64,000 nt of DNA from Anaerophaga thermohalophila DSM 12881. GTDB lineage: Bacteria; Bacteroidota; Bacteroidia; Bacteroidales; Marinilabiliaceae. Positions 36,271 through 45,833 of this stretch are shown in pieces. The translations under genes and the position numbers were made by a program. The notes under the pieces are model-generated. The model did not search any database. It had not been told where the DNA came from and was given only the letters and a program-made list of their open reading frames with translations. The stretch covers positions 62,001 to 126,000 of the forward strand of contig NZ_AEWI01000007.1 of the NCBI RefSeq assembly GCF_000191885.1, written 5' to 3'. The stretch's first letter is position 1, and the number at the start of each line of letters is the position of its first letter.

Positions 36271-37692
36271 TTATCGTATCAATTCTGCCCTGTTGGTATC
36301 CAGTTTCAGAAAAATAAACAGCAAGACTGTAAACCCCCAGAAAGAAGAGCCGCCATAGCTAAAAAAGGGTAGCGGTATACCGATAACAGGAGCCAGGCCA
36401 ATTGTCATTCCTATATTGATAACAATGTGCATGAAGAAAATGGCGACCACACTATAACCATAAATGCGGCTGAAATCGGAGTGTTGTCTTTCGGCCAGAT
36501 ATATGATGCGCAAAAGAAGGGTCAGGAACAGAAGTATTACTATGGAGGTGCCTAAAAAGCCCCATTCCTCCCCGACTGTGCAAAAGATAAAGTCGGTACT
36601 TTGTTCCGGCACAAAATCAAATTTGGTCTGGGTGCCTTGCAGAAATCCCTTTCCCGAAAATCCGCCTGAGCCAATGGCTATCTTCGACTGGTTAACGTTG
36701 TATCCTACTCCTTGCGGGTCGTCTTCCAGGCCTATCATAACCAGTATCCTGTTTTTCTGATAATCGGAGAGTACCGAATCGAAAAAATAGTTGGTAGAAT
36801 AGGTATAGCCCAGCATTGCCCAGAGCAAGACCAGTCCGATTCCCAATTGAGGCAAACGTTTAACGACGGCTTTAATACCAAGATAAGCCGAGGTAATGCC
36901 GGCACTTATCATGAATGGTAAGGCATACCCGGTTTCTTTATCCAATACATTGAAAATGCCTACTGTAAGGGCAAAAGTGACAGCTGTAATGCCGAGAGAG
37001 ATAATGACCGTTTTCTTCTGTTTTGTGAAATAGATAATTGCACAAAAAAGCACGAATAGTCCCGCGTAAATAAAAATGGTTTCGTAAAGCAGAGAAAGGA
37101 CGAAAACTATTGCAGCCAAGGCACCGAGAAATAATATTACCGCGGGCATTCCTTCGCGGAAAAACACCAGGAAGAAGGCAAAATAAACAAGAGCAGACCC
37201 CGTGTCGTTTTGTAATAATATGATCACTGCCGGCAAGAACACCACGGCTGCCATTTTCAGGATGTGCCGCAACCGATTCATCTGGAAGTTGTACCGGCTC
37301 ATCACCCTGGCCAGGGCAAGACTTGCCGCTACTTTTGTGAGTTCAGACGGCTGGAAGCGGACGGGGCCAAACTGAAACCAGGCTTTCGCTCCATTAATCT
37401 CTACACCAAAAAAGAGAGCCATCAGCAACAGGAGCAACGACAATCCGAAAAAGATGTATGAAAACTCTACGAAGAATTTACTGTCGATGAGAAAAAGAAT
37501 GCCTATCGTTAATACCGACAAACCAATCCAAACAAGTTGTTTGGAAGGCTCGGATGAGAAGTCCCAGAAAGAGCCGGCTTCCGGATCGTAATTGGCAGCA
37601 TAGATATTTATCCAGCCAAAAGTGACCAGTAAAATGTAAATTATGACCGTCAGCCAGTCAATATTTTTGTATGGTCTAATCGTTACTCTCAT
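36271..37692 (-). CDS. rodA: Rod-shape SEDS glycosyltransferase RodA
   Basis: A 473-residue inner-membrane protein with about 11 helices. SEDS motifs include WFQFGPVRFQPSELTKVAASLALA, LLQNDTGSALVYFAFFLVFF and the C-terminal GIPLPFFSYGGSSFWGF. It polymerises peptidoglycan glycan strands together with PBP2. It is longer than many RodA proteins because of additional central helices, which is common in Bacteroidota. Its start overlaps the PBP2 gene by 17 bases. Confidence 0.92.
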   Translation of the reverse strand: MRVTIRPYKNIDWLTVIIYILLVTFGWINIYAANYDPEAGSFWDFSSEPSKQLVWIGLSVLTIGILFLIDSKFFVEFSYIFFGLSLLLLLMALFFGVEINGAKAWFQFGPVRFQPSELTKVAASLALARVMSRYNFQMNRLRHILKMAAVVFLPAVIILLQNDTGSALVYFAFFLVFFREGMPAVILFLGALAAIVFVLSLLYETIFIYAGLFVLFCAIIYFTKQKKTVIISLGITAVTFALTVGIFNVLDKETGYALPFMISAGITSAYLGIKAVVKRLPQLGIGLVLLWAMLGYTYSTNYFFDSVLSDYQKNRILVMIGLEDDPQGVGYNVNQSKIAIGSGGFSGKGFLQGTQTKFDFVPEQSTDFIFCTVGEEWGFLGTSIVILLFLTLLLRIIYLAERQHSDFSRIYGYSVVAIFFMHIVINIGMTIGLAPVIGIPLPFFSYGGSSFWGFTVLLFIFLKLDTNRAELIR

Positions 37693-39523
37693 TTATCAGA
37701 TCGGCTTCTAACATTCGTTGTTCTATCCATCTCCGGGTTCTGTGTATTTCCCCGTTGAGGTATTTTTCTATAATCAGGCTTGAAATGGGGGCTCCGTAGG
37801 TAGAGCCAAAGCTTCCGTTTTCAACATAAGTGGCAACGGCGATTTGTGGATTGTCTTTAGGTGCAAACGCGATAAAAATACTGTGGTCGTCGCCATGCGG
37901 ATTTTCTGCTGTTCCGGTTTTTCCGCAAATTCTGATGCCGGGGATTTGCGCAATCCGGGCGGTGCTACCTTTTCCTCCCCAGATGGCCAGTTCCATTCCG
38001 TCGATTACCGGATCGAAATGAGCAGAGTCAATACCTACATAATGTGGTTCAGCGAAACGGGATGGAATGGTATCATTTTCGATTTCTTTTGCAACATGAG
38101 GCGTATACCAGTGTCCCCGGTTGGCAATAGCGGCGGTCATGTTTGCCATTTGAATGGGCGTGGTCAGCAGTTCTCCCTGTCCAATGGCCAGGGATATCAC
38201 AGTCAGCGATCCCCAGCTTCCACCATATATCTGGTCATAATAATCGTTGTTGGGGACCAATCCTCGGGCTTCGTTACTCAAATCGGTGCCCAGACGGTAT
38301 CCGAAACCGAAATCTACTAAATAATTTTTCCAAACGTCAAGGCCCGTTTTGGGTGAACCGTATTCAGGATTGTCAAGTATGCTGCGGAAAACATTACAAT
38401 AATAGGCATTACATGACATCTGGATGGAACCACGTAAATCCAGCGGACTCGGATGAGAATGGCATCCTACCGATAGCGAAGGTGTATGATAACCCCTTTG
38501 GCAACTGTAGCGTGTTTCCGGCATAACGACGCCTTCCTGTAGCCCTATCAGTGCGTTAATGGTTTTGAACGTGGAGCCGGGAGGATATCCCGATTGAAGC
38601 GGCCGGTTGAAAAGCGGATAAAGGGTGTCATTGGCCAGTTTTGGAAAATTAATATTCCGATTTCGTCCAACAAGCATCGATGGGTCATAAGATGGTGAAG
38701 ATACCATGGCCAGAATCTCACCGGTGGCCGGTTCGATGGCGACAATGCTTCCCACTTTGTTCTGCATCAGGAGTTCCCCGTATGCCTGGAGGTTGTGGTC
38801 TAATGTTAAGGTCAGGTTTTTCCCCGAAACAGCCGGTTCGTCGTACCGTCCTTCCCGAAAAGCTCCTTTCTGGCGCCCATGAACATCCACCAGGACATAT
38901 CTGGCACCTTTACGACCCCGCAAGGCTTCTTCGTAGGTTTTTTCCACTCCGCTAATGCCCCAATAGTCTCCCTGGCTGTAATATGGATGCTTCTTTAATT
39001 GTTGTTCGCCAATTTCACCCACGTAACCTAGAACATTGGCAGCATTTGAATATTCATATTTCCGGACAATTCTTCGCTGACCGAAAAAACCCTTGAATTT
39101 GAAAAGTTTTTCGTGAAAATATCCATATTGCTCTGCCGGCATCTGCTTGTAAAATATTGACGGCTGGAAGGATGAAATTTTTCTTGCCTGCAAATCTTTT
39201 TTCATGTTTTGAAACAGACTTCGTACCTTTTCAATTTCAAGGCCCATGCTCTCTGCCAGCTCTGCCGTATCAATTTCTCCCATTTCCCTCGGAACAACCA
39301 TAATGTCATAAACGGCCTGGTTCGAAACCAAAAGTTCTTTATTGCGGTCGTAAATCAGACCCCGTGCCGGGAATTCGGTAATTTTTCTTCTGGCGTTACT
39401 CTCGGCCGAATACTTGTAAGAGGGATCGAACACCTGCAGCATAAAAAGCCGGATGACAAATACGATGGTTACAATAACCATGATGAGTCGTATTACGATG
39501 GTTCGATTGTTTTGATTTTCCAC
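37676..39523 (-). CDS. mrdA: Penicillin-binding protein 2 (transpeptidase)
   Basis: A 615-residue protein with one N-terminal membrane anchor, a dimerisation domain (FPARGLIYDRNKELLVSN) and a transpeptidase domain with the SxxK nucleophile STFK (317-320), SCN (370-372) and the KTG motif in CGKTGTAEN. It cross-links peptidoglycan during elongation with RodA and the MreBCD scaffold encoded in the same run of genes. Confidence 0.92.
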   Translation of the reverse strand: MENQNNRTIVIRLIMVIVTIVFVIRLFMLQVFDPSYKYSAESNARRKITEFPARGLIYDRNKELLVSNQAVYDIMVVPREMGEIDTAELAESMGLEIEKVRSLFQNMKKDLQARKISSFQPSIFYKQMPAEQYGYFHEKLFKFKGFFGQRRIVRKYEYSNAANVLGYVGEIGEQQLKKHPYYSQGDYWGISGVEKTYEEALRGRKGARYVLVDVHGRQKGAFREGRYDEPAVSGKNLTLTLDHNLQAYGELLMQNKVGSIVAIEPATGEILAMVSSPSYDPSMLVGRNRNINFPKLANDTLYPLFNRPLQSGYPPGSTFKTINALIGLQEGVVMPETRYSCQRGYHTPSLSVGCHSHPSPLDLRGSIQMSCNAYYCNVFRSILDNPEYGSPKTGLDVWKNYLVDFGFGYRLGTDLSNEARGLVPNNDYYDQIYGGSWGSLTVISLAIGQGELLTTPIQMANMTAAIANRGHWYTPHVAKEIENDTIPSRFAEPHYVGIDSAHFDPVIDGMELAIWGGKGSTARIAQIPGIRICGKTGTAENPHGDDHSIFIAFAPKDNPQIAVATYVENGSFGSTYGAPISSLIIEKYLNGEIHRTRRWIEQRMLEADLINESND

Positions 39524-39534
39524 TTACCAGGGTT

Positions 39535-40053
39535 TTACAGAGTTCGGGATTTATTTCTGGCAAACAGCATGGCAATAAAGATAAATATCAATGAAGCCAG
39601 TGCACTAAGTACGCTTTTCCAAAATATGAGGAAAAAATCGGCCATACTGAATGCTTCCACGAAAAACAAAAACAGGTGATGGGTCGTCACCATTATGGCA
39701 GCGTATTTAAAAAACCATCCAAAGCCATAATCAGCCGGAACGGGAAGGGTTCCGGGCTCGTACCCGTCGCGGGGCGAAAAAGAGCTCAGAACAAACGGGC
39801 GTAAAAACGCCATGAAAACAGTTGCCGATGCGTGTATTCCCCATGTATTCATAAATATGTCAAGAGTGAGGCCGGTAATGAATCCAAGTATTAATAACAG
39901 CCATCGGGGCGTGGAGAAAGGCAGGGTAATGATAAACAACACATAAATATAGGGGTTCATGAATGTACTAAGCTGAAGATTATTCAGCAACAATACCTGA
40001 ATAAGGATAAAGGCTACAAAATTGAATAAATATCTTGGTAACCAGTTAATCAT
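39535..40053 (-). CDS. mreD: Rod-shape protein MreD
   Basis: A 172-residue inner-membrane protein with about five helices. FVAFILIQVLLLNNLQLSTFMNPYIYVLFIITLPF and GLTLDIFMNTWGIHASATVFMAFLRPFVL fit MreD. The start overlaps mreC by 8 bases and the stop is 11 bp from mrdA. It links the MreB/MreC scaffold to PBP2/RodA. Confidence 0.88.
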   Translation of the reverse strand: MINWLPRYLFNFVAFILIQVLLLNNLQLSTFMNPYIYVLFIITLPFSTPRWLLLILGFITGLTLDIFMNTWGIHASATVFMAFLRPFVLSSFSPRDGYEPGTLPVPADYGFGWFFKYAAIMVTTHHLFLFFVEAFSMADFFLIFWKSVLSALASLIFIFIAMLFARNKSRTL

Positions 40054-40876
40054 CTTCGTTTAGTTTTTCAAGTTCCCGTTGTTCTTCTGCACCTGTTTTT
40101 TCCACAACATGTACATATTGGAGTTGTTTGAAATCGACCGACAGCAAAACCCGTATATCATAAAATCCTTCTCCCTGATTGATGGATATTTCATCGATGG
40201 TTCCGATTAATATGTTTTCGGGGAAAATGGATGAGTAGCCACTGGTTACCACAGCATCCCCCACCGAGGGAGATGCATGGGCAGGAATACCGCTTAAAGT
40301 GGCGTACCGGTAATTTAAACCTTCCCAGCCCAGTGAACCGAAAAATCCTGTATCACGCAAACGCGCCGATATCTGAAGTCTGGTGTTCAGTAAAGAAATC
40401 ACGGTAGAATAATTGTCCGAAGTGTTGAGCACCACACCTACCAGTCCTCTCGATGAAATAACTCCCATGTCGGGGTGTATGCCGTCATCAGCACCTTTGT
40501 TGAGTGTAAGATAGTTGAAATGCTTGTTCACAGAGTTGTTGATGACCTTTGCCGGGGTGTAGCGGTATTTTTGAGAGCCAATACTGTCAATATAAAATCT
40601 CGTAGCAGAAGTTGTCAAAAAATCTGTTTTTTCCAATTGATTCCGGAGTTCTGAGTTTTCCCGGAGCAGTTCTTCGTTGGTCTTTTTCAACCTGAAATAT
40701 TGAGCAACAGAACTGAATTGTTCGTAAAAAAAACCCGAAATTTTATTGGAAGAGCTTAAATAAAAGTTTCTGTGATACTGATTGTAATTAAATATAAACG
40801 AAAAGCTGATGATTTCCAGTAAAAGAAACAACAGCAAAAAATGATAGCGAATGATGAAACGGAAAAAGTTTCTCAT
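40046..40876 (-). CDS. mreC: Rod-shape protein MreC
   Basis: A 276-residue protein with one N-terminal membrane helix, a coiled coil at about 55-85 (RLKKTNEELLRENSELRNQLEK) and the periplasmic beta-domains with PAKVINNSVNKHFNYLTLNKGADDGIHPDMGVI and GDAVVTSGYSSIFPENILIG. It forms the periplasmic part of the elongasome. Confidence 0.9.
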   Translation of the reverse strand: MRNFFRFIIRYHFLLLFLLLEIISFSFIFNYNQYHRNFYLSSSNKISGFFYEQFSSVAQYFRLKKTNEELLRENSELRNQLEKTDFLTTSATRFYIDSIGSQKYRYTPAKVINNSVNKHFNYLTLNKGADDGIHPDMGVISSRGLVGVVLNTSDNYSTVISLLNTRLQISARLRDTGFFGSLGWEGLNYRYATLSGIPAHASPSVGDAVVTSGYSSIFPENILIGTIDEISINQGEGFYDIRVLLSVDFKQLQYVHVVEKTGAEEQRELEKLNEDD

Positions 40877-40904
40877 TGTAAAAAGTTAATTCTGACCTGA
40901 GCAT

Positions 40905-41927
40905 CTATCTTATCAGGAACGAAAATTTATGTCTGTTTTTAAGTGCAATTCCCGTACCTCTTGCCACCGCGTGCAAAGGGTCTTCAGCAATGTGGAACGG
41001 GATGTTGATCTTTTCGGTCAGTCGTTTGTCCAACCCCCTGAGTAAAGCTCCTCCGCCTGCCAGATAGATACCGTTCGTAACAATATCGGCATAGAGCTCC
41101 GGAGGTGTTTGTTCCAGAGCATTCAAAACGGCGGTTTCCATTTTAGAGATGGACTTCTCGAGACAGTGGGATATTTCCTGGTATGAAACCGGAACTTCAA
41201 TAGGGAGGGCGGTCATCTGATTGGGCCCCTGAACGATGTAATCGGCCGGCGGGTCATCAAGTTCGGGGAGGGCCGATCCCACTCTAATCTTGATTTCTTC
41301 GGCGGTACGTTCGCCGATTTTAATATTGTGCTGGCGCCGCATATATTCCATGATGTCGGTGGTGAGGTCATCACCGGCAATACGTATCGATTTGTTGGTA
41401 ACAATGCCTCCAAGTGAGATGACGGCTATTTCGGTTGTTCCGCCACCAATATCGACTACCATGTTGCCCTCGGGAGCTTCAACGTCAAGCCCTATACCGA
41501 GCGCAGCAGCCATGGGCTCATATATCATGTAAACTTCGCGGCCTCCGGCATGTTCGCCGGAATCGCGTACGGCTCTTATCTCTACTTCGGTGCTCCCGGA
41601 AGGGATACAAATTACCATTGTGAGAGAGGGAGTGAAGACCCGATTCTTTTTGTTGATCATTTTGATCATGCCCCGTATCATTTGTTCGGCGGCATTAAAA
41701 TCGGCAATGACACCGTCGCGAAGAGGGCGGATGGTATATATGTTGTCGTGGGTTTTCCCGTGCATCTGGCGTGCTTTTTCTCCAATGGCTTCCAGTTTTT
41801 CGGTACGGCGGTTCAGCGCCACAATGCTGGGTTCATCCACAACTATCTTATCGTTCTGGATTATTATGGTATTGGCCGTCCCCAAGTCCATGGCCAATTC
41901 CTGAGATAAAAATGAAAACAATCCCAT
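40905..41927 (-). CDS. mreB: Rod-shape actin homologue MreB
   Basis: A 340-residue cytoplasmic actin-like ATPase. Phosphate-1 motif MDLGTANTIIIQND, connect-1 and phosphate-2 motif NMVVDIGGGTTEIAVISLGG, and the adenosine motif IYLAGGGALLRGLD are all present. It organises lateral cell-wall synthesis. purH ends 14 bp upstream. Confidence 0.95.
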   Translation of the reverse strand: MGLFSFLSQELAMDLGTANTIIIQNDKIVVDEPSIVALNRRTEKLEAIGEKARQMHGKTHDNIYTIRPLRDGVIADFNAAEQMIRGMIKMINKKNRVFTPSLTMVICIPSGSTEVEIRAVRDSGEHAGGREVYMIYEPMAAALGIGLDVEAPEGNMVVDIGGGTTEIAVISLGGIVTNKSIRIAGDDLTTDIMEYMRRQHNIKIGERTAEEIKIRVGSALPELDDPPADYIVQGPNQMTALPIEVPVSYQEISHCLEKSISKMETAVLNALEQTPPELYADIVTNGIYLAGGGALLRGLDKRLTEKINIPFHIAEDPLHAVARGTGIALKNRHKFSFLIR

Positions 41928-41941
41928 TGTTTAATGTTTTA

Positions 41942-43468
41942 TTAATGTTTAAAGTGACGGGTACCGGTAAATACCATCGACATTTGACGGGCGTTACAGA
42001 AATCTATTGAATCGTTGTCGCGAACCGATCCGCCCGGCTGAATAACCGCTTTTATCCCTGCCTCGTGTGCAATCTCTACAGAATCGGAAAAAGGGAAAAA
42101 AGCATCGGAAGCCATGACGGCCCCTTCGGTCTCAAAATCGAATGCCCGGGCTTTGGCTATCGCCTGTTTCAGTGCGTCAACACGTGAGGTTTGCCCAATT
42201 CCGCTACCGATCAGCTGCTTGTTTTTGGCAAGCACAATGGCATTGGACTTGGAATGTTTTACAATTTTATTGGCAAAAAGAAGATCCTCAATTTCACTAT
42301 CGGAAGGACTTGAATTCGTGACTGTTTTTAAATCTTGCCGTGTTTCAATCCTGAGGTCTTTATCCTGTACCAAAACCCCGTTTAAGAGGGTTCGGGAACT
42401 TTGTCCGGATATCTTGGCAGATTTTTGTAAAAGTATAATGCGATTCTTTTTTTGCTTCAGAATATCGAGAGCGTTATTGTCATAACCGGGAGCAATGATC
42501 ACTTCGAAAAATATCTTATTGATTTCGCCTGCAACTTCTGCATTAATCCGGTCATTGGTGATGATGATTCCGCCGAAAGCAGAAACAGGGTCACCTGCCA
42601 GTGCCTTCTCCCAGGCATCCGATATGTTGTCACGCGATGCCAGTCCGCAAGCATTATTGTGCTTTAATATGGCAACAGTTGTTTCGGGAAAGTCGGAAAT
42701 TAAAGAAACCGCAGCATCAATGTCGAGCAGATTATTGTAAGATATTTCTTTACCATGCAATTGCTCAAACAGCTGGTCGAAATTTCCGTAGAAAACACCC
42801 TTCTGATGGGGGTTTTCTCCGTATCTGAGTGTTTTACTGTCATCGATGGCCTGGCGGAATGCCGGGAAATCATCTTGCCGGTTGAAATAATTGAAAATGG
42901 CCGTGTCATACCCTGAAGAAACTGAAAATGCTGCAGTTGCTAAATAGCTACGGTCTTCCAGTGATGTTTCACCGTTTTGTTCATTAAGGATGTTCAGCAG
43001 TATTTGATATTGCCTTTTTGAAGGAACAATTACTACATCTTTGTAGTTTTTTGCCGCCGCACGAATGAGTGCGATGCCCCCGATGTCTATCTTTTCAATA
43101 ATGTCCGCATGAGAAGCCCCCAAGGCCACTGTTTCTTCGAAAGGATACAGGTCAACAATAACGAGGTCTATTTCAGGAATTTCGAATTCCTCTATCTGTT
43201 TCTGATCCGTTTCAACATTTCTACGGCCAAGAATACCGCCAAAAACTTTGGGATGGAGCGTTTTTACCCGGCCCCCCAATATAGAAGGGTAACCGGTGAG
43301 TGATTCCACAGCTGTTACTTCAACCCCCAATCCTTCTATAAACGACTGGGTGCCTCCGGTTGAATATATCCGGACACCCAGAGCATTTAATTTTTTTACT
43401 ATTTCATCGAGTCCGTCTTTGTGATAAACCGATATTAAAGCTGATTTTATCCTTTTTGTATCTGCCAT
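41942..43468 (-). CDS. purH: Bifunctional AICAR formyltransferase / IMP cyclohydrolase
   Basis: A 508-residue protein of usual length. The N-terminal MGS-like IMP cyclohydrolase domain has ALISVYHKDGLDEIVKKL, STGGTQSFIEGLGVEV and GGRVKTLHPKVFGGIL. The C-terminal AICAR transformylase has LRYGENPHQKGVFYG, LKHNNACGLAS, DPVSAFGG and SDAFFPFSDSVE. It performs the last two steps of IMP synthesis. It leads the mreBCD-mrdA-rodA run, with short gaps throughout, and has a good promoter match upstream. Confidence 0.94.
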   Translation of the reverse strand: MADTKRIKSALISVYHKDGLDEIVKKLNALGVRIYSTGGTQSFIEGLGVEVTAVESLTGYPSILGGRVKTLHPKVFGGILGRRNVETDQKQIEEFEIPEIDLVIVDLYPFEETVALGASHADIIEKIDIGGIALIRAAAKNYKDVVIVPSKRQYQILLNILNEQNGETSLEDRSYLATAAFSVSSGYDTAIFNYFNRQDDFPAFRQAIDDSKTLRYGENPHQKGVFYGNFDQLFEQLHGKEISYNNLLDIDAAVSLISDFPETTVAILKHNNACGLASRDNISDAWEKALAGDPVSAFGGIIITNDRINAEVAGEINKIFFEVIIAPGYDNNALDILKQKKNRIILLQKSAKISGQSSRTLLNGVLVQDKDLRIETRQDLKTVTNSSPSDSEIEDLLFANKIVKHSKSNAIVLAKNKQLIGSGIGQTSRVDALKQAIAKARAFDFETEGAVMASDAFFPFSDSVEIAHEAGIKAVIQPGGSVRDNDSIDFCNARQMSMVFTGTRHFKH

Positions 43469-43505
43469 TTTAATTTCTTAATATCTATTGGTCTTAGAAT
43501 AGTCG

Positions 43506-43536
43506 CAAAATTAAGAAAAAGAGAATATTTAGCAAT
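43506..43536 (-). promoter_or_regulatory. Bacteroidota-type promoter for purH
   Basis: On the - strand TTG is followed after 19 bases by TAATTTTG, matching the TTTG-N19/21-TAnnTTTG pattern of the Bacteroidota primary sigma factor. The -7 box lies 37 bp upstream of the purH start. Confidence 0.6.
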
Positions 43537-43620
43537 AGATGGAAGATAAATTATATCGGTTGGTAACAATTGGTTAAACTTTATTTTGAAGTGCCGGCAA
43601 AATATTCCACGTGAAAGACC

Positions 43621-44442
43621 CTATCCTAATGCAACATCTAAAAACATCATAACTGCAAAACCAAGCATTGCTCCGATTGTAGAAAAATCAGTCTCGTTTC
43701 CGGTTTGTGATTCAGGGATTAACTCCTCAACAACAACAAATATCATTGCTCCTGCGGCAAATGAAAGCGCGTAAGGCAATAATGGAGTAATTGTCAATAC
43801 CAGATAGGCACCTGTTACCCCTGCGATTGGTTCAACAATACCTGAAAGTTGACCATAATTAAAAGCTTTTAATCTTGACAAACCTTCCCTGCGAAGTGGG
43901 ATTGAAACGGCTGCTCCTTCGGGAAAATTCTGTAATCCAATCCCAAATGCAAGTGCTATTGCTCCGGCAAGCATACCTGTATCCGGATTATTTGCCAAAG
44001 CGCCAAAAGCAACTCCAACAGCTAATCCCTCAGGAATATTGTGTAAGGTGATTGCTATAACAAGTAAAATGCTTCTCTTCCAGGTTGTTTTAATTCCTTC
44101 AGCGTCATCTATTGATAATCCCATATGAAGGTGAGGTAAAATTTTATCAACTATGAGCAGAAAGGCTCCTCCTGATAAAAATCCGATTACCGCAGGAGCC
44201 CAGGGAAGATTACTGCTTTGTTCCGACATTTCAATTGCCGGCTTCAATAAAGACCAGAAACTTGCAGCAATCATCACTCCTGCAGCAAATCCTAACATTG
44301 AATTAAGAATCTTCTGATTTATTGTTTTAAAAAAGAATACCATTGAAGATCCTGATGCTGTAATAAACCAGGTAAAAATTGTCGCCCCAAGTGCAAGCAA
44401 AACAGGATTATAATTAAGTAGCCATTCAATTTCCATTAGCAT
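43621..44442 (-). CDS. ZIP-family divalent metal transporter
   Basis: A 273-residue inner-membrane protein with about eight helices. The two signature helices are ITLHNIPEGLAVGVAFG and IGLQNFPEGAAVSIPL, whose His/Asn/Glu residues bind metal. The full-length form begins MLMEIEWLLNYN. ZIP proteins import Zn2+, Mn2+ or Fe2+. The coding sequence looks more AT-rich than purH and mreB, so acquisition is possible. The gene stands alone between intergenic repeats. Confidence 0.88.
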   Translation of the reverse strand: MLMEIEWLLNYNPVLLALGATIFTWFITASGSSMVFFFKTINQKILNSMLGFAAGVMIAASFWSLLKPAIEMSEQSSNLPWAPAVIGFLSGGAFLLIVDKILPHLHMGLSIDDAEGIKTTWKRSILLVIAITLHNIPEGLAVGVAFGALANNPDTGMLAGAIALAFGIGLQNFPEGAAVSIPLRREGLSRLKAFNYGQLSGIVEPIAGVTGAYLVLTITPLLPYALSFAAGAMIFVVVEELIPESQTGNETDFSTIGAMLGFAVMMFLDVALG

Positions 44443-44545
44443 ATAATTAGTCTAAGTTATTGGACTTATGCAACTTATCATACTTTAACTGGTATAGGAT
44501 ATTTAGAGGTCAGGTTCTTCGCTTCGCTCAGAATGACAAACAGCT

Positions 44546-44585
44546 AAGGTTGAGGTTGAGGTTGAGATTGAAGTTAAGGTTGAGA
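44546..44585. repeat. Short tandem repeat, about 6-bp unit
   Basis: GGTTGA units repeated about six times with variation (GGTTGAGGTTGAGGTTGAGA, then AAGTTAAGGTTGAG). Confidence 0.7.
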
Positions 44586-44667
44586 GTTCACCACAGTTGA
44601 CGCAGATGAACGCAGATTATTTTTATTAACATCAATAAAAATCACATTTTAGTCTGTTTGCTTTTTT

Positions 44668-44734
44668 AGATTCTCCCTTTCGTCAGAATGAAAAGGGCCT
44701 CTTGTCATTCTGAGGAGGTAACGACGAAGAATCT
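44668..44734. repeat. Inverted GTCATTCTGAG repeat, second copy
   Basis: AGATTCTCCCTTTCG faces ACGAAGAATCT, with TCAGAATGA and TCATTCTGA inside. The right arm and the following GTTCCCTGTTTTTGGTT are the inverse of 11017-11075. Confidence 0.6.
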
Positions 44735-44766
44735 GTTCCCTGTTTTTGGTTCCTTTGATGATTAGA

Positions 44767-44830
44767 GGTCAGATGGCGTTTGCAAATGTTCTTTTGTGAC
44801 AAACCTTTTGCCATGCTCGTTTTATTCATC
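44767..44830 (-). repeat. TGACAAAG palindromic element abutting a stop codon
   Basis: On the - strand it begins GATGAATAAAACGAGCATGG and contains TGGCAAAAGGTTTGTCA. The initial GATGAATAA supplies the last two codons and stop of the DUF6515 gene. Confidence 0.6.
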
Positions 44831-45379
44831 AAGTTTCCCGACAACTTCGTAACCAGTTTTTTCTATATTTACCTGCTTGTAAATGATATTGTTGTATTCC
44901 ATGAAAGGCTTGCCGTCGATTTCTATTTCAGCAGCATCGGATGGCAGTTGGCTTACAATTGCTCCAACGGGCGGGTCTGCAACAACATATTCACTGCTGG
45001 CTTCATCCAGGGTGTAAAATATTCCTCCGGCATAAAAGAAAACGCGCGGACCGACAACTACCCGTACATATCCGGCAGGCAATGCTGCAATCCGGATACC
45101 CACGGGCGGTACCGTACGTATATAAACCCCATTATTGGAAACATAAAACGTACCGCCATGAAAGTAATAAGGAACGTTACGGTAACGGATAACAACTGCG
45201 CTCTGTGGCAAGCTCCTTACAGTCCGGACCACCGGTTTTTTCCGGTAAACCACTGTTCCGCGCGGCCCTTGCACCACCGTCCGGCGTGGGGTGTTGATTA
45301 CTCTTCGTTGTGCATACGACTCTGAAGTTACACCCAGCAGAATGACGAATAAAATCAATACAAATTGTTTTGCTTTCAT
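44822..45379 (-). CDS. DUF6515 secreted protein
   Basis: A 185-residue protein with a signal peptide ending near SYAQR. The basic N-terminal part (RRVINTPRRTVVQGPRGTVVYRKKPVVRTV) precedes the DUF6515-type core with repeated strand pairs: YHGGTFYVSNNGVYIRTVPPVGIRI, FFYAGGIFYTLDEASSEYVVADPPVGAIVSQLP and a third 'YNNIIYKQVNIEKTGYEVVG'. The family is periplasmic or surface and uncharacterised. It follows a Spy-like gene by 28 bp and ends exactly where a dispersed repeat begins. Confidence 0.75.
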   Translation of the reverse strand: MKAKQFVLILFVILLGVTSESYAQRRVINTPRRTVVQGPRGTVVYRKKPVVRTVRSLPQSAVVIRYRNVPYYFHGGTFYVSNNGVYIRTVPPVGIRIAALPAGYVRVVVGPRVFFYAGGIFYTLDEASSEYVVADPPVGAIVSQLPSDAAEIEIDGKPFMEYNNIIYKQVNIEKTGYEVVGKLDE

Positions 45380-45407
45380 AATTTCTATTTTTTAATTACT
45401 TGTTCAA

Positions 45408-45797
45408 TTATTCAACCCCGCCCTCTTTCTTTCGTTCATTGGCCATCTCCTTGGCTTTTTTCCGCATTTCTTTCCGTTTGTCGAGGTAAAATTCAAACTG
45501 TTCTTCATTTAGCAGTTTCTTTAGCTTTTTGTCTTTCTCTTCCGATATTTTCCTGGCCGCTTTCAGCTTGCTTAAATTGCCATTGATTTCCTTAATTTTT
45601 TCCATCTTCAGGGCATATTCCAGGTTCAGGGCCTCAACTTTTACCAGCTGCGAATCGTTTAACTGCAGGTTTTCTTCCATCCATTCTGTTTGCATTTGGG
45701 CACGTTCTTCAGGTGTAAGCTGCATCCCGAAATTCTGGGCAAAAGTGGCAAGCGGAAAGAGGGACACAAAAATAAAGTTAAAAATTATTTTTCTCAT
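45408..45797 (-). CDS. Spy/CpxP-like periplasmic helical protein
   Basis: A 129-residue protein with a signal peptide ending near TFAQN. The mature part is almost wholly helical and charged: LTPEERAQMQTEWMEENLQLNDSQLVKVEAL and DKKLKKLLNEEQFEFYLDKRKEM, with two LTxxQ/LNxxQ-like motifs. This suits periplasmic chaperones or stress sensors of the Spy/CpxP/CnrX type. It is cotranscribed with the DUF6515 gene downstream. Confidence 0.7.
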   Translation of the reverse strand: MRKIIFNFIFVSLFPLATFAQNFGMQLTPEERAQMQTEWMEENLQLNDSQLVKVEALNLEYALKMEKIKEINGNLSKLKAARKISEEKDKKLKKLLNEEQFEFYLDKRKEMRKKAKEMANERKKEGGVE

Positions 45798-45833
45798 AAC
45801 AGTTTTTTTTATTTAAGTATTAAAGAGTGAACT

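Larger units (their letters stand above)
44443..44821. other. Repeat-filled intergenic region
   Basis: Contains a hexamer tandem (GGTTGA-type, 44546-44585), an inverted GATTCT/GAATCT repeat at 44668-44734 and a TGACAAAG-type element at 44767-44830. No gene is supported. Confidence 0.6.

Noticed and set aside
43621-44442. ZIP transporter as part of a genomic island
   Set aside because: Slight AT richness alone is weak evidence, and no mobility gene or attachment site flanks it.
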